Source: Rickettsia typhi (GTDB lineage: Bacteria; Pseudomonadota; Alphaproteobacteria; Rickettsiales; Deianiraeaceae). Taken from it: a stretch of 18,305 bases of DNA. The DNA is taken from positions 1 to 18,305 of the forward strand of contig CAMAVG010000009.1 in the NCBI GenBank assembly GCA_945861605.1, in the 5' to 3' direction. The position numbers were made by a program, and so were the translations under genes. Positions 1 through 7,112 of this stretch are shown piece by piece; position 1 is the stretch's first letter, and every line of letters starts with the position of its first letter. The notes under the pieces are model-generated. The model did no database searches and was not told where the DNA came from. It saw nothing but the letters and a program-made list of their open reading frames with translations.

Positions 1-127
1 TTTTGGGAAAAATTCCACAAATGGAGTGATAATAACCAAGGAAAGCGAAACACCATTTGAATGCTCCAAAGAGGCACTTTCTCAATTAATTTTTGAAAAA
101 GTGCAAGAATTTCTTAGCGAAGAGTAA
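1..127 (+). CDS. C-terminal end of an unidentified protein (partial)
   Basis: One frame, with codons starting at position 2, is open from the left edge to the TAA at 125-127; the other two plus-strand frames close within the first 60 bases. It encodes 41 residues, starting FGKNSTNGVIITKE and ending VQEFLSEE, with an acidic helical tail and no signal or membrane segment. I do not recognise the family from this tail. Its end overlaps the end of the convergent tsaC-like gene by 14 bp, as at other convergent junctions in this window, which supports it being real. The start lies outside the window. Confidence 0.5.
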   Translation, partial: FGKNSTNGVIITKESETPFECSKEALSQLIFEKVQEFLSEE

Positions 128-680
128 CCGCGGATTCGCCGGAAAAGTCGATAATCGTTGAAGGTATGTTCGCCATTTTTTGTGGAGTATTCTCGTTTTT
201 CAGTAAAAATTCAACGCAATTTGCGATTTCTTGTGGAATGTTTTCCTCTTTTGCAAAATCCTCACCGGAGACATTGACACTCGTTCCACACACGATTACC
301 TCCCTCGTGAGTTGCAAAATATCCGCATTGTTTGGAATTCTAATTCCAATTTTTCCGTCGTTTGAGATCAAAAGCGGTGAAAGGTTTTGCTTTGCGAAAT
401 CCGTTGCCTTTAACAGAATTGTGTAGGCGCCCGGTAAATTATTCTTTGCAAATGTGCGTGATTCCTCGCCCTCAATTCCATATTTTTCAATTTCGTAAAT
501 ATCCGGAAGGAATATTGCAAGAGGCTTGTCAAAGCTTCTTTTTTTTACGGAAAAAACTTTTTCAACTGGGAGATTGCTCGTCGAAGAAAATAGCCCGAGG
601 ATAGTATCGGTTGGTAAAATGCACAAATTTCCATTTTGCAATGATTCCTTGATTTTCCACAAAGACGCTGTAATATCCAT
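114..680 (-). CDS. tsaC: L-threonylcarbamoyladenylate synthase, TsaC/YrdC type
   Basis: Makes threonylcarbamoyl-AMP from threonine, bicarbonate and ATP, the first step of the t6A37 modification of tRNAs reading ANN codons (family knowledge). The 188-residue product is essentially a single YrdC domain. Visible family motifs are PTDTILGL (23-30), KKR (46-48), KPL (52-54), PGAYT (83-87), IGIRIP (111-116), TSVNVSG (133-139) and PSTIIDF (173-179). It lacks the extra C-terminal domain of Sua5, hence the TsaC name. The start is ATG at 680. A membrane-peptide gene diverges only 17 bp away, so any promoter must lie inside that neighbour. Its 3' end overlaps the convergent partial gene by 14 bp. Confidence 0.92.
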   Translation of the reverse strand: MDITASLWKIKESLQNGNLCILPTDTILGLFSSTSNLPVEKVFSVKKRSFDKPLAIFLPDIYEIEKYGIEGEESRTFAKNNLPGAYTILLKATDFAKQNLSPLLISNDGKIGIRIPNNADILQLTREVIVCGTSVNVSGEDFAKEENIPQEIANCVEFLLKNENTPQKMANIPSTIIDFSGESAVTLR

Positions 681-697
681 AACTTATTTTGAAATTT

Positions 698-922
698 ATG
701 AATGTAATTTTTGCAATACTATTTGTTATGTCAATAATTTTTTGCACAATTTTATGCCTTTGCGTTATTGGGTTTGCATTGGTTAGAAAAGAGTTTGGGT
801 ATCGTAAAAAAACATTATTTATGCGTGAAAAATATTACGATTACACGCTATTCAGGGAAAACTCGCAAATATTTCGCAACTTTGAAAAAAAACCTTGGGA
901 CGACATCGCCGATAACTCATAA
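698..922 (+). CDS. Small single-span membrane protein, unknown function
   Basis: A 74-residue product starting at the ATG at 698; a TTG at 689 is an alternative in the same frame. Residues about 3-32 form one long hydrophobic segment (MNVIFAILFVMSIIFCTILC and onward). A basic and aromatic cytoplasmic-type tail follows, containing RKEFGYRKK and EKYYDYTLF, and the protein ends DDIADNS. I do not recognise the family. It diverges from tsaC and is followed by a promoter region for the lipoprotein/protease pair. The clear membrane-segment-then-charged-tail layout and the lack of a better frame favour a real gene, but conservation is unknown. Confidence 0.5.
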   Translation: MNVIFAILFVMSIIFCTILCLCVIGFALVRKEFGYRKKTLFMREKYYDYTLFRENSQIFRNFEKKPWDDIADNS

Positions 923-955
923 TAAATTTTTTGATATAATTGTTGACATTACACC

Positions 956-984
956 TTATCAATATTCAACTTGAAAGTTATAAT
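956..984 (+). promoter_or_regulatory. Probable sigma-70 promoter for the lipoprotein/M16 pair
   Basis: TTATCA (956-961), a 17-base spacer and a perfect TATAAT (979-984) lie just upstream of the lipoprotein ATG at 1002, giving a leader of about 10 bases. A consensus TTGACA also occurs at 943-948, but it is 30 bases from the TATAAT box, too far for a normal pair. Confidence 0.5.
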
Positions 985-1001
985 ATTTTCTTAAGTAGGC
1001 A

Positions 1002-1196
1002 ATGAAAACATTTCTTAAAATCATCGCAATTGCTTCGCTAATGTTCGCCGCGTCGTGTTCGAATAAGGAGGAGCTCACCGGTAAAAATAAAAAAGGCGAT
1101 TTAAAATCCCCATGCGTAAGCAACGAAAACGGACCATGTTCGAGTAGAATCAACCCAAATTTTATTAACATTTCAAGCAAAGATTTAATCTCATAA
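1002..1196 (+). CDS. Small secreted lipoprotein, unknown function
   Basis: The 64-residue product has a lipoprotein signal: two lysines (K2, K6), a hydrophobic core (about 7-15) and a lipobox AASC with the acylated cysteine at 19. The mature part is short, hydrophilic and rich in Lys, Ser and Asn, with cysteines in SPCVS (36-40) and GPCSS. The KSPCVS...PC..RIN pattern reminds me of a small Rickettsiales-only family (DUF2706, from memory), which I cannot verify here. It ends 2 bp before the M16 protease start, so the two genes are almost certainly cotranscribed. Its role is unknown. Confidence 0.65.
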   Translation: MKTFLKIIAIASLMFAASCSNKEELTGKNKKGDLKSPCVSNENGPCSSRINPNFINISSKDLIS

Positions 1197-1198
1197 AC

Positions 1199-2416
1199 AT
1201 GATAAAACAACACACACTCAAAAACGGATTTCGCATAATTGTTGATGAAATGCGCGATGTCCAATCCTGCACTGTTTCAATTGGTGCCGGAACCGGAAGC
1301 TTCAACGAAACAAAAGAACAAAACGGGATTTCGCATTTTCTTGAACACATGGCGTTTAAGGGAACGGAAAAGCGTACGGCATTTGAAATTGCAAATGAAG
1401 TTGACTGCTTTGGCGGTTCAATGAATGCTTTTACAAGCAACGATAAAACCGTCTATTACATAAAATCTCTCAATACTCACCTTGAAAAATCGGTTGATAT
1501 CCTTGCTGATATTTTGCTGAATTCAACATTTGATGAAGTTGAACTTGAACGCGAACGCGGTGTAATTTTGCAAGAACTTGCAGCAACTTTGGATACCCCA
1601 GACGATGTCGTTTTTGATTATTACAAAGAACAAGCATTTGGCGATACTCCATTTGGAAGAACAATTTTAGGAACGGAGGAGAACATCAAAGCGTTTCAGA
1701 AAAAAGATTTACAACACTATGTTCATTCGCAATATGTTCCGGAAAACCTCATTCTTTCAGTTGCGGGAAATGTTGATTCGCAAAAAGTCTTCGATTTAGC
1801 CGAAAAGTATTTTTCCACAATGCAAGTTCGCAATGTTTCACAAAGTGTTTTACAACCAAAATACATCGGCGGTGAAAACATTGTTTCCAAAAATTCACTG
1901 ACGCAAGTACAATTCGTTATGGGCTTTGAAACAATTCCGTTTAATCATCCGGATTATTACATCGCATCAGTTGCTTCGGCGGTTCTTGGAAGGGGAATGT
2001 CTTCGCGTTTATTTCAAGAAATCCGTGAAAAAATGGGACTGTGCTACACAATCGCATGTTTTTATGAGGCATACCAATTCTCCGGAATGTTTTCAATTTA
2101 TTCAGGAACCTCGCCTGAAAGCCTTCACAAACTGGAGGAAGCCCTTCCGCGTGAACTTGCACGAGCAACGAAGGATATTTCTCAATTTGAACTTGCAAAA
2201 GTGCTTGAGCAGTACAAATCCTCAATCCTATTTGCAAATGAAAGCACGAGTTCGAGATCACAAAAAGGAATTTCAAACCTTCTTTCGTTTGGGAAATACA
2301 TTGAAAGCGATGAGGTTATCGCAAAGGTGGAAGCTATCACAATTGAAAATGTGCAAAACTATTTGGCGAATCTTCTCAATGGCGTTGCAACGAAAGTTGT
2401 TTATGGAAATGTGTAA
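1199..2416 (+). CDS. M16 family zinc metalloprotease, processing-peptidase-like
   Basis: A zinc-dependent peptidase of the pitrilysin/M16B group, related to the mitochondrial processing peptidase beta subunit. The inverted zinc motif HFLEH is at 46-50, and the third ligand E126 in GVILQEL lies 76 residues after H50, exactly the family spacing. The C-terminal half carries GRGMSSRLFQEIREKMGLCY, the conserved Arg/Tyr substrate-binding strip. The length, 405 residues, fits the bacterial single-chain form, and both half-domains are present. No signal peptide is visible, so it probably acts in the cytoplasm. The start is ATG at 1199, two bases after the lipoprotein stop. The physiological substrate is not known. 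Confidence 0.93.
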   Translation: MIKQHTLKNGFRIIVDEMRDVQSCTVSIGAGTGSFNETKEQNGISHFLEHMAFKGTEKRTAFEIANEVDCFGGSMNAFTSNDKTVYYIKSLNTHLEKSVDILADILLNSTFDEVELERERGVILQELAATLDTPDDVVFDYYKEQAFGDTPFGRTILGTEENIKAFQKKDLQHYVHSQYVPENLILSVAGNVDSQKVFDLAEKYFSTMQVRNVSQSVLQPKYIGGENIVSKNSLTQVQFVMGFETIPFNHPDYYIASVASAVLGRGMSSRLFQEIREKMGLCYTIACFYEAYQFSGMFSIYSGTSPESLHKLEEALPRELARATKDISQFELAKVLEQYKSSILFANESTSSRSQKGISNLLSFGKYIESDEVIAKVEAITIENVQNYLANLLNGVATKVVYGNV

Positions 2417-2435
2417 TCAAGGCTGAAAAATGGTA

Positions 2436-2457
2436 GGAAGTGCCGCGAAGCACTTCC
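2436..2457. terminator. Perfect 8-bp hairpin after the M16 gene
   Basis: GGAAGTGC, a 6-base loop (CGCGAA) and GCACTTCC form a GC-richer stem in an AT-rich gap, 20 bp after the protease stop. On the plus strand the hairpin is followed by AAAAACAG, with no U run. On the minus strand it is followed by TACCATTTTTC, so it suits a minus-strand terminator better. It may also be a dispersed palindromic repeat; no second copy is in the window. Confidence 0.5.
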
Positions 2458-2475
2458 AAAAACAGCTTTATGAAG

Positions 2476-2494
2476 CATTAACTAGTTGTTAATG
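2476..2494. repeat. 7-bp inverted repeat near the putative minus-strand start site
   Basis: CATTAAC, a 5-base loop and GTTAATG, perfectly paired. It lies between the minus-strand -10 box and the larger hairpin, where it could be a 5' stem in the transcript or an operator. Confidence 0.4.
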
Positions 2495-2500
2495 TACTTA

Positions 2501-2529
2501 ACTATACACCAAAATTGGGGGCGTGTCAA
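2501..2529 (-). promoter_or_regulatory. Near-consensus minus-strand sigma-70 promoter
   Basis: Read on the minus strand: TTGACA (2529-2524), exactly 17 bases, then TATAGT (2506-2501). This is one of the best promoter matches in the window, yet it points at no annotated gene; it fires into the gap and the 3' end of the M16 gene. Confidence 0.55.
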
Positions 2530-2584
2530 GTCTTTTTTAAAATAAATTCTCAATTGCGAATAATTTACTATGCAAAGTTATTCA

Positions 2585-2613
2585 TTGACAAACTCCCTTT
2601 CTTACGATACCAT
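2585..2613 (+). promoter_or_regulatory. Probable promoter of the CBU_0592-like gene
   Basis: TTGACA (2585-2590), 17 bases, then TACCAT (2608-2613), which matches TATAAT at four of six positions. The gene's ATG is at 2637, giving a leader of about 16-18 bases. A better -10 look-alike, TATAAC at 2619-2624, is 28 bases from the -35 box and could pair only with some other upstream element. Confidence 0.45.
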
Positions 2614-2636
2614 CACTCTATAACTTCATTTAATAT

Positions 2637-2879
2637 ATGGACATATTCAACATTCTTGGGCTTGTTGGCACAATTATCACAATCATCGCTTATTTATTTT
2701 CAAGTTTTGGCATTTTGAAAGTTGGAATTTTGTATCAGGTTTTAAATGGCGTTGGCTCAATGTTGCTTGTTTTGTCGTTGACATCTCACTTCAACTTGCC
2801 GGCGTTGGTTTTGGAATCTACTTGGTGCGTAATTAGCATCGCCGCAATTGTGCGAATTTTATTGCTCAGAAAACAGTGA
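2637..2879 (+). CDS. CBU_0592-like small membrane protein
   Basis: An 80-residue integral membrane protein with about three hydrophobic segments (5-22, 28-49 and 56-76) and a basic end (RILLLRKQ). The pattern YQVLNGVGSMLLVLSL followed by NLPALVLESTW resembles the CBU_0592 family of small alpha- and gammaproteobacterial membrane proteins, whose biochemical function is not established as far as I know. ATG at 2637 is the natural start and the stop is TGA. It has its own promoter-like sequence and is separated by 117 bp from the VirB6-like gene downstream. Family assignment is from recognised pattern, not a search. Confidence 0.75.
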   Translation: MDIFNILGLVGTIITIIAYLFSSFGILKVGILYQVLNGVGSMLLVLSLTSHFNLPALVLESTWCVISIAAIVRILLLRKQ

Positions 2880-2969
2880 AACGGTTGTGCGAAGCTTGGT
2901 GGATTCAAACTTGCCATGCACACTTGCTGAAAAGCAGAAAACACTTGATTTTCTATTTATTTGCCGTGA

Positions 2970-3002
2970 CAACATAAATAATACGACCGTTTATTTATGT
3001 TG
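2970..3002. repeat. Perfect 12-bp inverted repeat spanning the virB6-like start codon
   Basis: CAACATAAATAA (2970-2981), a 9-base loop and TTATTTATGTTG (2991-3002) pair perfectly. The ATG of the VirB6-like gene (2997-2999) lies in the right arm. In the mRNA this stem would bury the start codon; as DNA it could equally be a dyad operator. No Shine-Dalgarno sequence is visible in or before it. Confidence 0.7.
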
Positions 3003-5822
3003 CGCACAATAATTCTTTTTGCATTAGCTCTACTTGCGTGTGTTGGTAATGCTCACGCTGACTCCACAAGCATGAGGATATGGACGCCATCATCACAGCA
3101 GCAACTTCAGGCGATCATCGCCGAAAAGATGGGAGATTTTTTTGATGACAACAACATGACGTATAAAATACACAATACCAATAGTACTGCTGTTGGTAAA
3201 ACCAATGGGATGTTATGCAAGTTTGTAAGAGATTCAGATCCAGATGGAATTAATGGAAAAAATGCTCTACTTCGGTTTGGAGAGGGGTTTGGAGATGGCG
3301 ACTTAACTGGTAAAGCAAGTGACGATTGTATGTTTATGCACTATATGTTTGAGATGACGCCTGAGAGAATTTATGAGTACATATTTGTTAAGCGAATACT
3401 GCCCGCAATCGTTACACAGGGCGCAATAGATAGCACACAAATTGATCTCATTCGCGCTGATTTTATTAAAAAATACAACATCCCCGGCAGTTTCAACACT
3501 CCATTTCGTGATAAAATGCTGGCAATCATTGGAAATCTTAATATGGCGAGCTATGAAAGACCTGAGGGACAAAGTTGGATAATTCAAGGCACAGCGGCAG
3601 TCAGTCAGCTAACATCTCAATTTGAGCTGAAAAAAGGAACGGATATTAAGAAATTTATCAATGCTAATTCCGGACAACTTGCAAGTGCAATGTGGAACGA
3701 TCCCCTGCTCGCCACATCTAACTTTCGTCCAGATGGACAAGAGGAGTTGGATCAAGTTGTTGAACCGCCGGCAACGGGAATGGATCCCAATGCAAAACCA
3801 ACATTTGTGGATGGTGCATGCACGGCGAGCGTTGGTCAAATGGGTGAATCGCGCGTATTGGTTCAACCTAAATTGTTTGATCTCAAGCAGAAACTCACAA
3901 AAGAGTTTTCAAAGTTCTTCGTTTTCAACAGTTATATAACCAATATTAATGGTCTCGGATTTTGCGATTTATCAGAGCCTTCGTGTGTTGTGGCGAATTA
4001 TGGTAATTCTCTTCCTGTGACTGCGGATATGATCTACGATGCTGTTATCAAGAATGTGCTATATAGCTATGTCAAGAAATCAACAGTTGACAACAACGCC
4101 ATTGAATTAATTCGCTCGGATTTCATCAAAAAACAGAAAACGACAGTCAGAAGTGATATCGATATGCGACAGTTTGATATCGTAATGAAGGAGATGATCG
4201 TAAGTGTTGGAATGACATCAACGACACCTGGCGCAACATGGACGCCTGGCACACGTAGTAATGCATTTCAATCAAAATTCAACAACATGTCAGTCGCACA
4301 ACTGAACACTGAGATCGATGTAATGGTAACGAAGATTGCTGAAAAAATGTTGATGGATCCACTGTTTTATAATCAGGCAGTAACAAATGAAAATTCGTCG
4401 TCTCTTGTTGCCTTTCCCGTGACTTCACGCCTGATGGAATGCCTTGATGGTACATTTCGTAATTTATTTACGAAGGATATTAGCGCGACAATGCCAAGAA
4501 CTCCATTTGGAATTGCACAGGATTACTTCAAGCCCGCGGTAATTTTGGCGTTAATTCTATACTTCATTTTCTATGGATATCAAATCGTCATGGCACATGG
4601 AATGGGTAAGCAATCTGAAATTATTATGTTTGCGGTTAAATTTGGGTTGGTGTTTTATTTTTCAATTGGTGAAGCTTGGAAGGATTTCGCATTTGATATG
4701 CTTAAATCAATTCCGGCAACTGTTGCACAAATTGTATTTGAAGCATTGCCGGGTGCCGCCGATGGCTGTTCTGCATACAAGCCTTATATGTACCCGCAAG
4801 GGAAGGGAATGCTTGCATTCTTTGATACAATCGACTGCAAATACGCGAACTATATGGGAATTTCTCCTACATCATCGTATCCTGCAATATTTTCAGTAAT
4901 AACGCTGCCAATGTTAATTCCCATTCCAATTGTTGGTACGCTTGTCTCCGGAGTAGCGATATTATATGTTGGAGTTGTCACATTTGGAATTCTTGTGGCT
5001 GTTGAAATTTACATTTCGGCGATACTATTCCTAACATTCTATCTCTTCCTCTCTCCGCTTATTGTTCCGATGGCATTGTTTTCAAAAACAAAGGGAATTT
5101 GCGAGAAATACCAAACGAAAATAATGGGTACAGTTGTGCAAGCGGTTATGGCTGTAATTATGATGGTAACAGTTATTGGGTTGATGGACGGCGTGCTTTA
5201 TGGTCCAAGTCCGGAAAAAGTACAAATGTTTACTCCATCGCCGCAACCAATGGTGAACGGCGTGCCACAGCCAAATGTATTAAACAAGGAGTGCTATCCA
5301 GATTCCGCTGCCGGTTTTATAAACGATACCCCAGTAATGGAAAATGGCAAGTATGTATATGTAAAAAACAAGAATGGCGTTGAGGAAATCAAGAAAGAAA
5401 AAGTGGGTGCGATAATGGGTTTTGCCGTTCCAGTTCCTTGCATTCTTGCAAAAATAAAAGAACCAGCTTGGTATGCATTCCCTGTGCCATATATTCTCGA
5501 GCTTTTCGACCTTCCGGTCTCAAGCTCATTTAAGGAGATATTCTTTTGCTTTCTTATTCCGGCAGTATGTACGATCATAACGCTCTTGATCATACAAACC
5601 GTTACGGGGCAGATGTCAGGCGTTATTGATAAAATATCCGGTGCAACATCGGTTAGTTCGTTTGGTGCCGCTTCATTTAATGGTGGTAAAGCTGCTATGG
5701 ATCTTGCTAAAAAAGCAGTTGATGAGGCAAAACAAGCTGCGAGCGCAGTTTCTGATGCGTATAAGGCTGTATCGAGGAAGGGTTCAGAAAGTAAAGAAGA
5801 TGATGCAGGAGAAAAGAAATAA
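2997..5822 (+). CDS. Large VirB6/TrbL-like type IV secretion inner-membrane protein
   Basis: Probably a polytopic channel component of a type IV secretion system, of the enlarged kind seen in Rickettsiales. It has 941 residues. A signal peptide covers 1-21 (cleavage after NAHA), and a long periplasmic region (22-about 505) contains two related halves. Membrane segments lie near 512-534, 541-560, 628-650, 651-694 and 712-732, with a last one at 846-869. A loop at 735-845 has paired cysteines. The tail (870-941) is Ala/Lys-rich, probably cytoplasmic, and ends in a charged run. Membrane stretches such as IYISAILFLTFYLFLSPLIV resemble the TrbL/VirB6 domain. No other vir gene is nearby. rimM follows 23 bp later with no terminator seen. 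Confidence 0.78.
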   Translation: MLRTIILFALALLACVGNAHADSTSMRIWTPSSQQQLQAIIAEKMGDFFDDNNMTYKIHNTNSTAVGKTNGMLCKFVRDSDPDGINGKNALLRFGEGFGDGDLTGKASDDCMFMHYMFEMTPERIYEYIFVKRILPAIVTQGAIDSTQIDLIRADFIKKYNIPGSFNTPFRDKMLAIIGNLNMASYERPEGQSWIIQGTAAVSQLTSQFELKKGTDIKKFINANSGQLASAMWNDPLLATSNFRPDGQEELDQVVEPPATGMDPNAKPTFVDGACTASVGQMGESRVLVQPKLFDLKQKLTKEFSKFFVFNSYITNINGLGFCDLSEPSCVVANYGNSLPVTADMIYDAVIKNVLYSYVKKSTVDNNAIELIRSDFIKKQKTTVRSDIDMRQFDIVMKEMIVSVGMTSTTPGATWTPGTRSNAFQSKFNNMSVAQLNTEIDVMVTKIAEKMLMDPLFYNQAVTNENSSSLVAFPVTSRLMECLDGTFRNLFTKDISATMPRTPFGIAQDYFKPAVILALILYFIFYGYQIVMAHGMGKQSEIIMFAVKFGLVFYFSIGEAWKDFAFDMLKSIPATVAQIVFEALPGAADGCSAYKPYMYPQGKGMLAFFDTIDCKYANYMGISPTSSYPAIFSVITLPMLIPIPIVGTLVSGVAILYVGVVTFGILVAVEIYISAILFLTFYLFLSPLIVPMALFSKTKGICEKYQTKIMGTVVQAVMAVIMMVTVIGLMDGVLYGPSPEKVQMFTPSPQPMVNGVPQPNVLNKECYPDSAAGFINDTPVMENGKYVYVKNKNGVEEIKKEKVGAIMGFAVPVPCILAKIKEPAWYAFPVPYILELFDLPVSSSFKEIFFCFLIPAVCTIITLLIIQTVTGQMSGVIDKISGATSVSSFGAASFNGGKAAMDLAKKAVDEAKQAASAVSDAYKAVSRKGSESKEDDAGEKK
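3090..4382 (+). repeat. Internal duplication in the periplasmic half of the VirB6-like protein
   Basis: Residues about 32-240 and 287-462 align. The clearest core is 124-160 against 345-380: RIYEY...IDLIRADFIKK (3366 onward) and MIYDA...IELIRSDFIKK (4029 onward). Flanking matches are LQAIIAEKMGDFF with LKQKLTKEFSKFF, and AMWNDPLL with KMLMDPLF. DNA identity is low even where the proteins match, so the duplication is old. Confidence 0.65.
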
Positions 5823-5845
5823 AATACAACTAATATAGTAAAAAT

Positions 5846-6343
5846 ATGAAAAATTTTATCCACTTTGGGAATGTCTCAAAAACACATGGGGTTCTTGGCA
5901 ATATTGTAATCAATGCAAATTCGTTTGAAGAGCCAAAAAACTTCGTTGGAAGCTTGTTCATAAAAAAAAATGGCGTTTTTGTTGAATTTACCGTTGAATT
6001 GATGGGCGTTCTGAATGAAGGAAATATCATTGTAAGAAGTGCGGAACATAAAACAATTGAAGATGCGCGCACTTTGGTTGGAACTGAGATTCTGATTGAT
6101 CGCAACGCACTTCCGCCACTTGAAGATGGAGAATATTATCCGTGTGATATCATTGGTTTTGATGTTGTTGATGAGAATGGTCACAATGTTGGAAAGGTTG
6201 TTGATGTTGTGGATTTTGGCTCGGGTGCGAATATCGAAGTGAGAAATGATAAAGAAAAGCTTGAATATTATCTTCTTGGTGATGATGCTAAAATCAACTT
6301 TGAAAACAAAACTATTTCAATAATCTTACCGCAGTATGTCTAG
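5846..6343 (+). CDS. rimM: 16S rRNA processing protein RimM
   Basis: A ribosome maturation factor that binds S19 and helps assemble the head of the 30S subunit (family knowledge). The 165-residue length is typical. The N-terminal RimM domain opens FGNVSKTHGVLGNI (7-20). The linker and PRC-barrel boundary is DRNALPPLEDGEYYPCDIIG (85-104), a near-diagnostic RimM signature, and a PRC-barrel with DFGSGANIEV (123-132) follows. ATG at 5846 gives the correct N-terminus. It is usually found in rpsP-rimM-trmD-rplS; here it follows the VirB6-like gene and overlaps the next gene by 8 bp, so the usual operon is broken. Confidence 0.95.
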   Translation: MKNFIHFGNVSKTHGVLGNIVINANSFEEPKNFVGSLFIKKNGVFVEFTVELMGVLNEGNIIVRSAEHKTIEDARTLVGTEILIDRNALPPLEDGEYYPCDIIGFDVVDENGHNVGKVVDVVDFGSGANIEVRNDKEKLEYYLLGDDAKINFENKTISIILPQYV

Positions 6344-7112
6344 CATTAAAAAACTTTCGTCAACAATATTTTACTCAGCAATTTTCATTGCCGTTGTGCT
6401 TTTTGCCTATGATTTCACAACGCGACACTTTTCCAATGTGAAAATTATTCCGCAAAATGTTGTGGATAGTCACTCGGAAAATAATAATGCGGAGCTTACC
6501 TCCCTACAAGAAACGGTGAAATTACACGAGGCAAAGCTTGTAGAGTTACAATCATTGATTGAAAATTTAAACAAAAATGCTGCAAATTCTGAAAAATATT
6601 CAAAGTTTTTCTTGATAGCATCAAAGCTTGAGAATTCAATCAAAAGTGGCGATAGCATTGACATCGCGTTTGATATCAAGGCGTTGCAATCATTTGCTGT
6701 AAATGATGCACCTCTTTCAAAAATTGTCAGCGATATCTCCGATATTCAAACCGTTTATGGGGAAAAATACTTTGAGCTAAAATTTAGTAAAGTCGTTAGA
6801 AGTATTATGAGGCAATACTACGAAAATGCGAACGATCACCCGCTTGTTTCCTATTTGAAAAGCCATGTAATGCCATATTTTGCATATATCACGCCCGAAG
6901 GCAACCACACTTCATATGTCCTGTATCAAGCGCATCAACGCCTTGAGGCTGGAAACATGCCTGAAGTCTACAACCTTATGCTTGGGATTTCAAACGAAAG
7001 CGTGCATTTTAAAGATTTTATGGAAAAGCTTGAAAAGCATGTGCGTGTTACAGTTGCGATGGATAAATCTCGTAAACATGTTGAAACGATGCTTATTGAA
7101 AGTGGCGTTTAG
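6336..7112 (+). CDS. Membrane-anchored coiled-coil protein, Mic60/COG4223-like
   Basis: The 258-residue product has a short basic N-terminus, one membrane span (about 11-25), a predicted periplasmic coiled coil (about 52-82) and an all-helical C-terminal half. LIASKLENSIKSGDSIDIAFDIKAL (93-117), and later YQAHQRLEAGNMPEVYNLML (197-216), follow the layout of the alphaproteobacterial Mic60/mitofilin family (A..RL..GD...A...L). That family is linked to inner-membrane shaping and usually sits beside hemD. Here it is translationally coupled to rimM (8-bp overlap). The assignment rests on architecture and a short motif, so a generic coiled-coil protein remains possible. Its end overlaps convergent dapF by 4 bp. 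Confidence 0.5.
   Translation: MSSIKKLSSTIFYSAIFIAVVLFAYDFTTRHFSNVKIIPQNVVDSHSENNNAELTSLQETVKLHEAKLVELQSLIENLNKNAANSEKYSKFFLIASKLENSIKSGDSIDIAFDIKALQSFAVNDAPLSKIVSDISDIQTVYGEKYFELKFSKVVRSIMRQYYENANDHPLVSYLKSHVMPYFAYITPEGNHTSYVLYQAHQRLEAGNMPEVYNLMLGISNESVHFKDFMEKLEKHVRVTVAMDKSRKHVETMLIESGV

Larger units (their letters stand above)
2401..2500 (-). ncRNA. Possible small RNA or micropeptide transcript antisense to the M16 3' end
   Basis: A transcript starting about 7 bases downstream of the minus-strand -10 box (2506-2501) would begin near 2494. It would carry a 7-bp stem (2494-2476), then the strong 8-bp hairpin (2457-2436) followed by TACCATTTTTC, a weak terminator-like U run. It also contains a 25-codon frame from ATG (2478) to TAA (2401), beginning MLHKAVFGSASRHFL, which overlaps the protease 3' end in antisense. 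Whether the product is an RNA, a peptide or nothing cannot be told from sequence. I match it to no known RNA family. Confidence 0.3.

Noticed and set aside
1941..2426. Overlapping alternative frames on both strands inside the M16 protease gene
   Set aside because: The M16 frame has the full catalytic motif set and both domains; the others give low-complexity Arg/Cys/Gln-rich products typical of shadow frames.
2515..2718. Plus-strand frame of 67 codons before the CBU_0592-like gene
   Set aside because: It starts at a non-ATG codon, runs through the promoter region, and ends as a frame-shifted shadow of the membrane protein.
4087..4092. TTGACA inside the VirB6-like coding region
   Set aside because: No -10 box at a suitable distance and no gene start downstream; explained by coding sequence.
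5294..5863. Long minus-strand frame (189 codons) inside the end of the VirB6-like gene
   Set aside because: It mirrors the codon pattern of the real gene on the other strand, has no recognisable domain, and runs into the rimM start.
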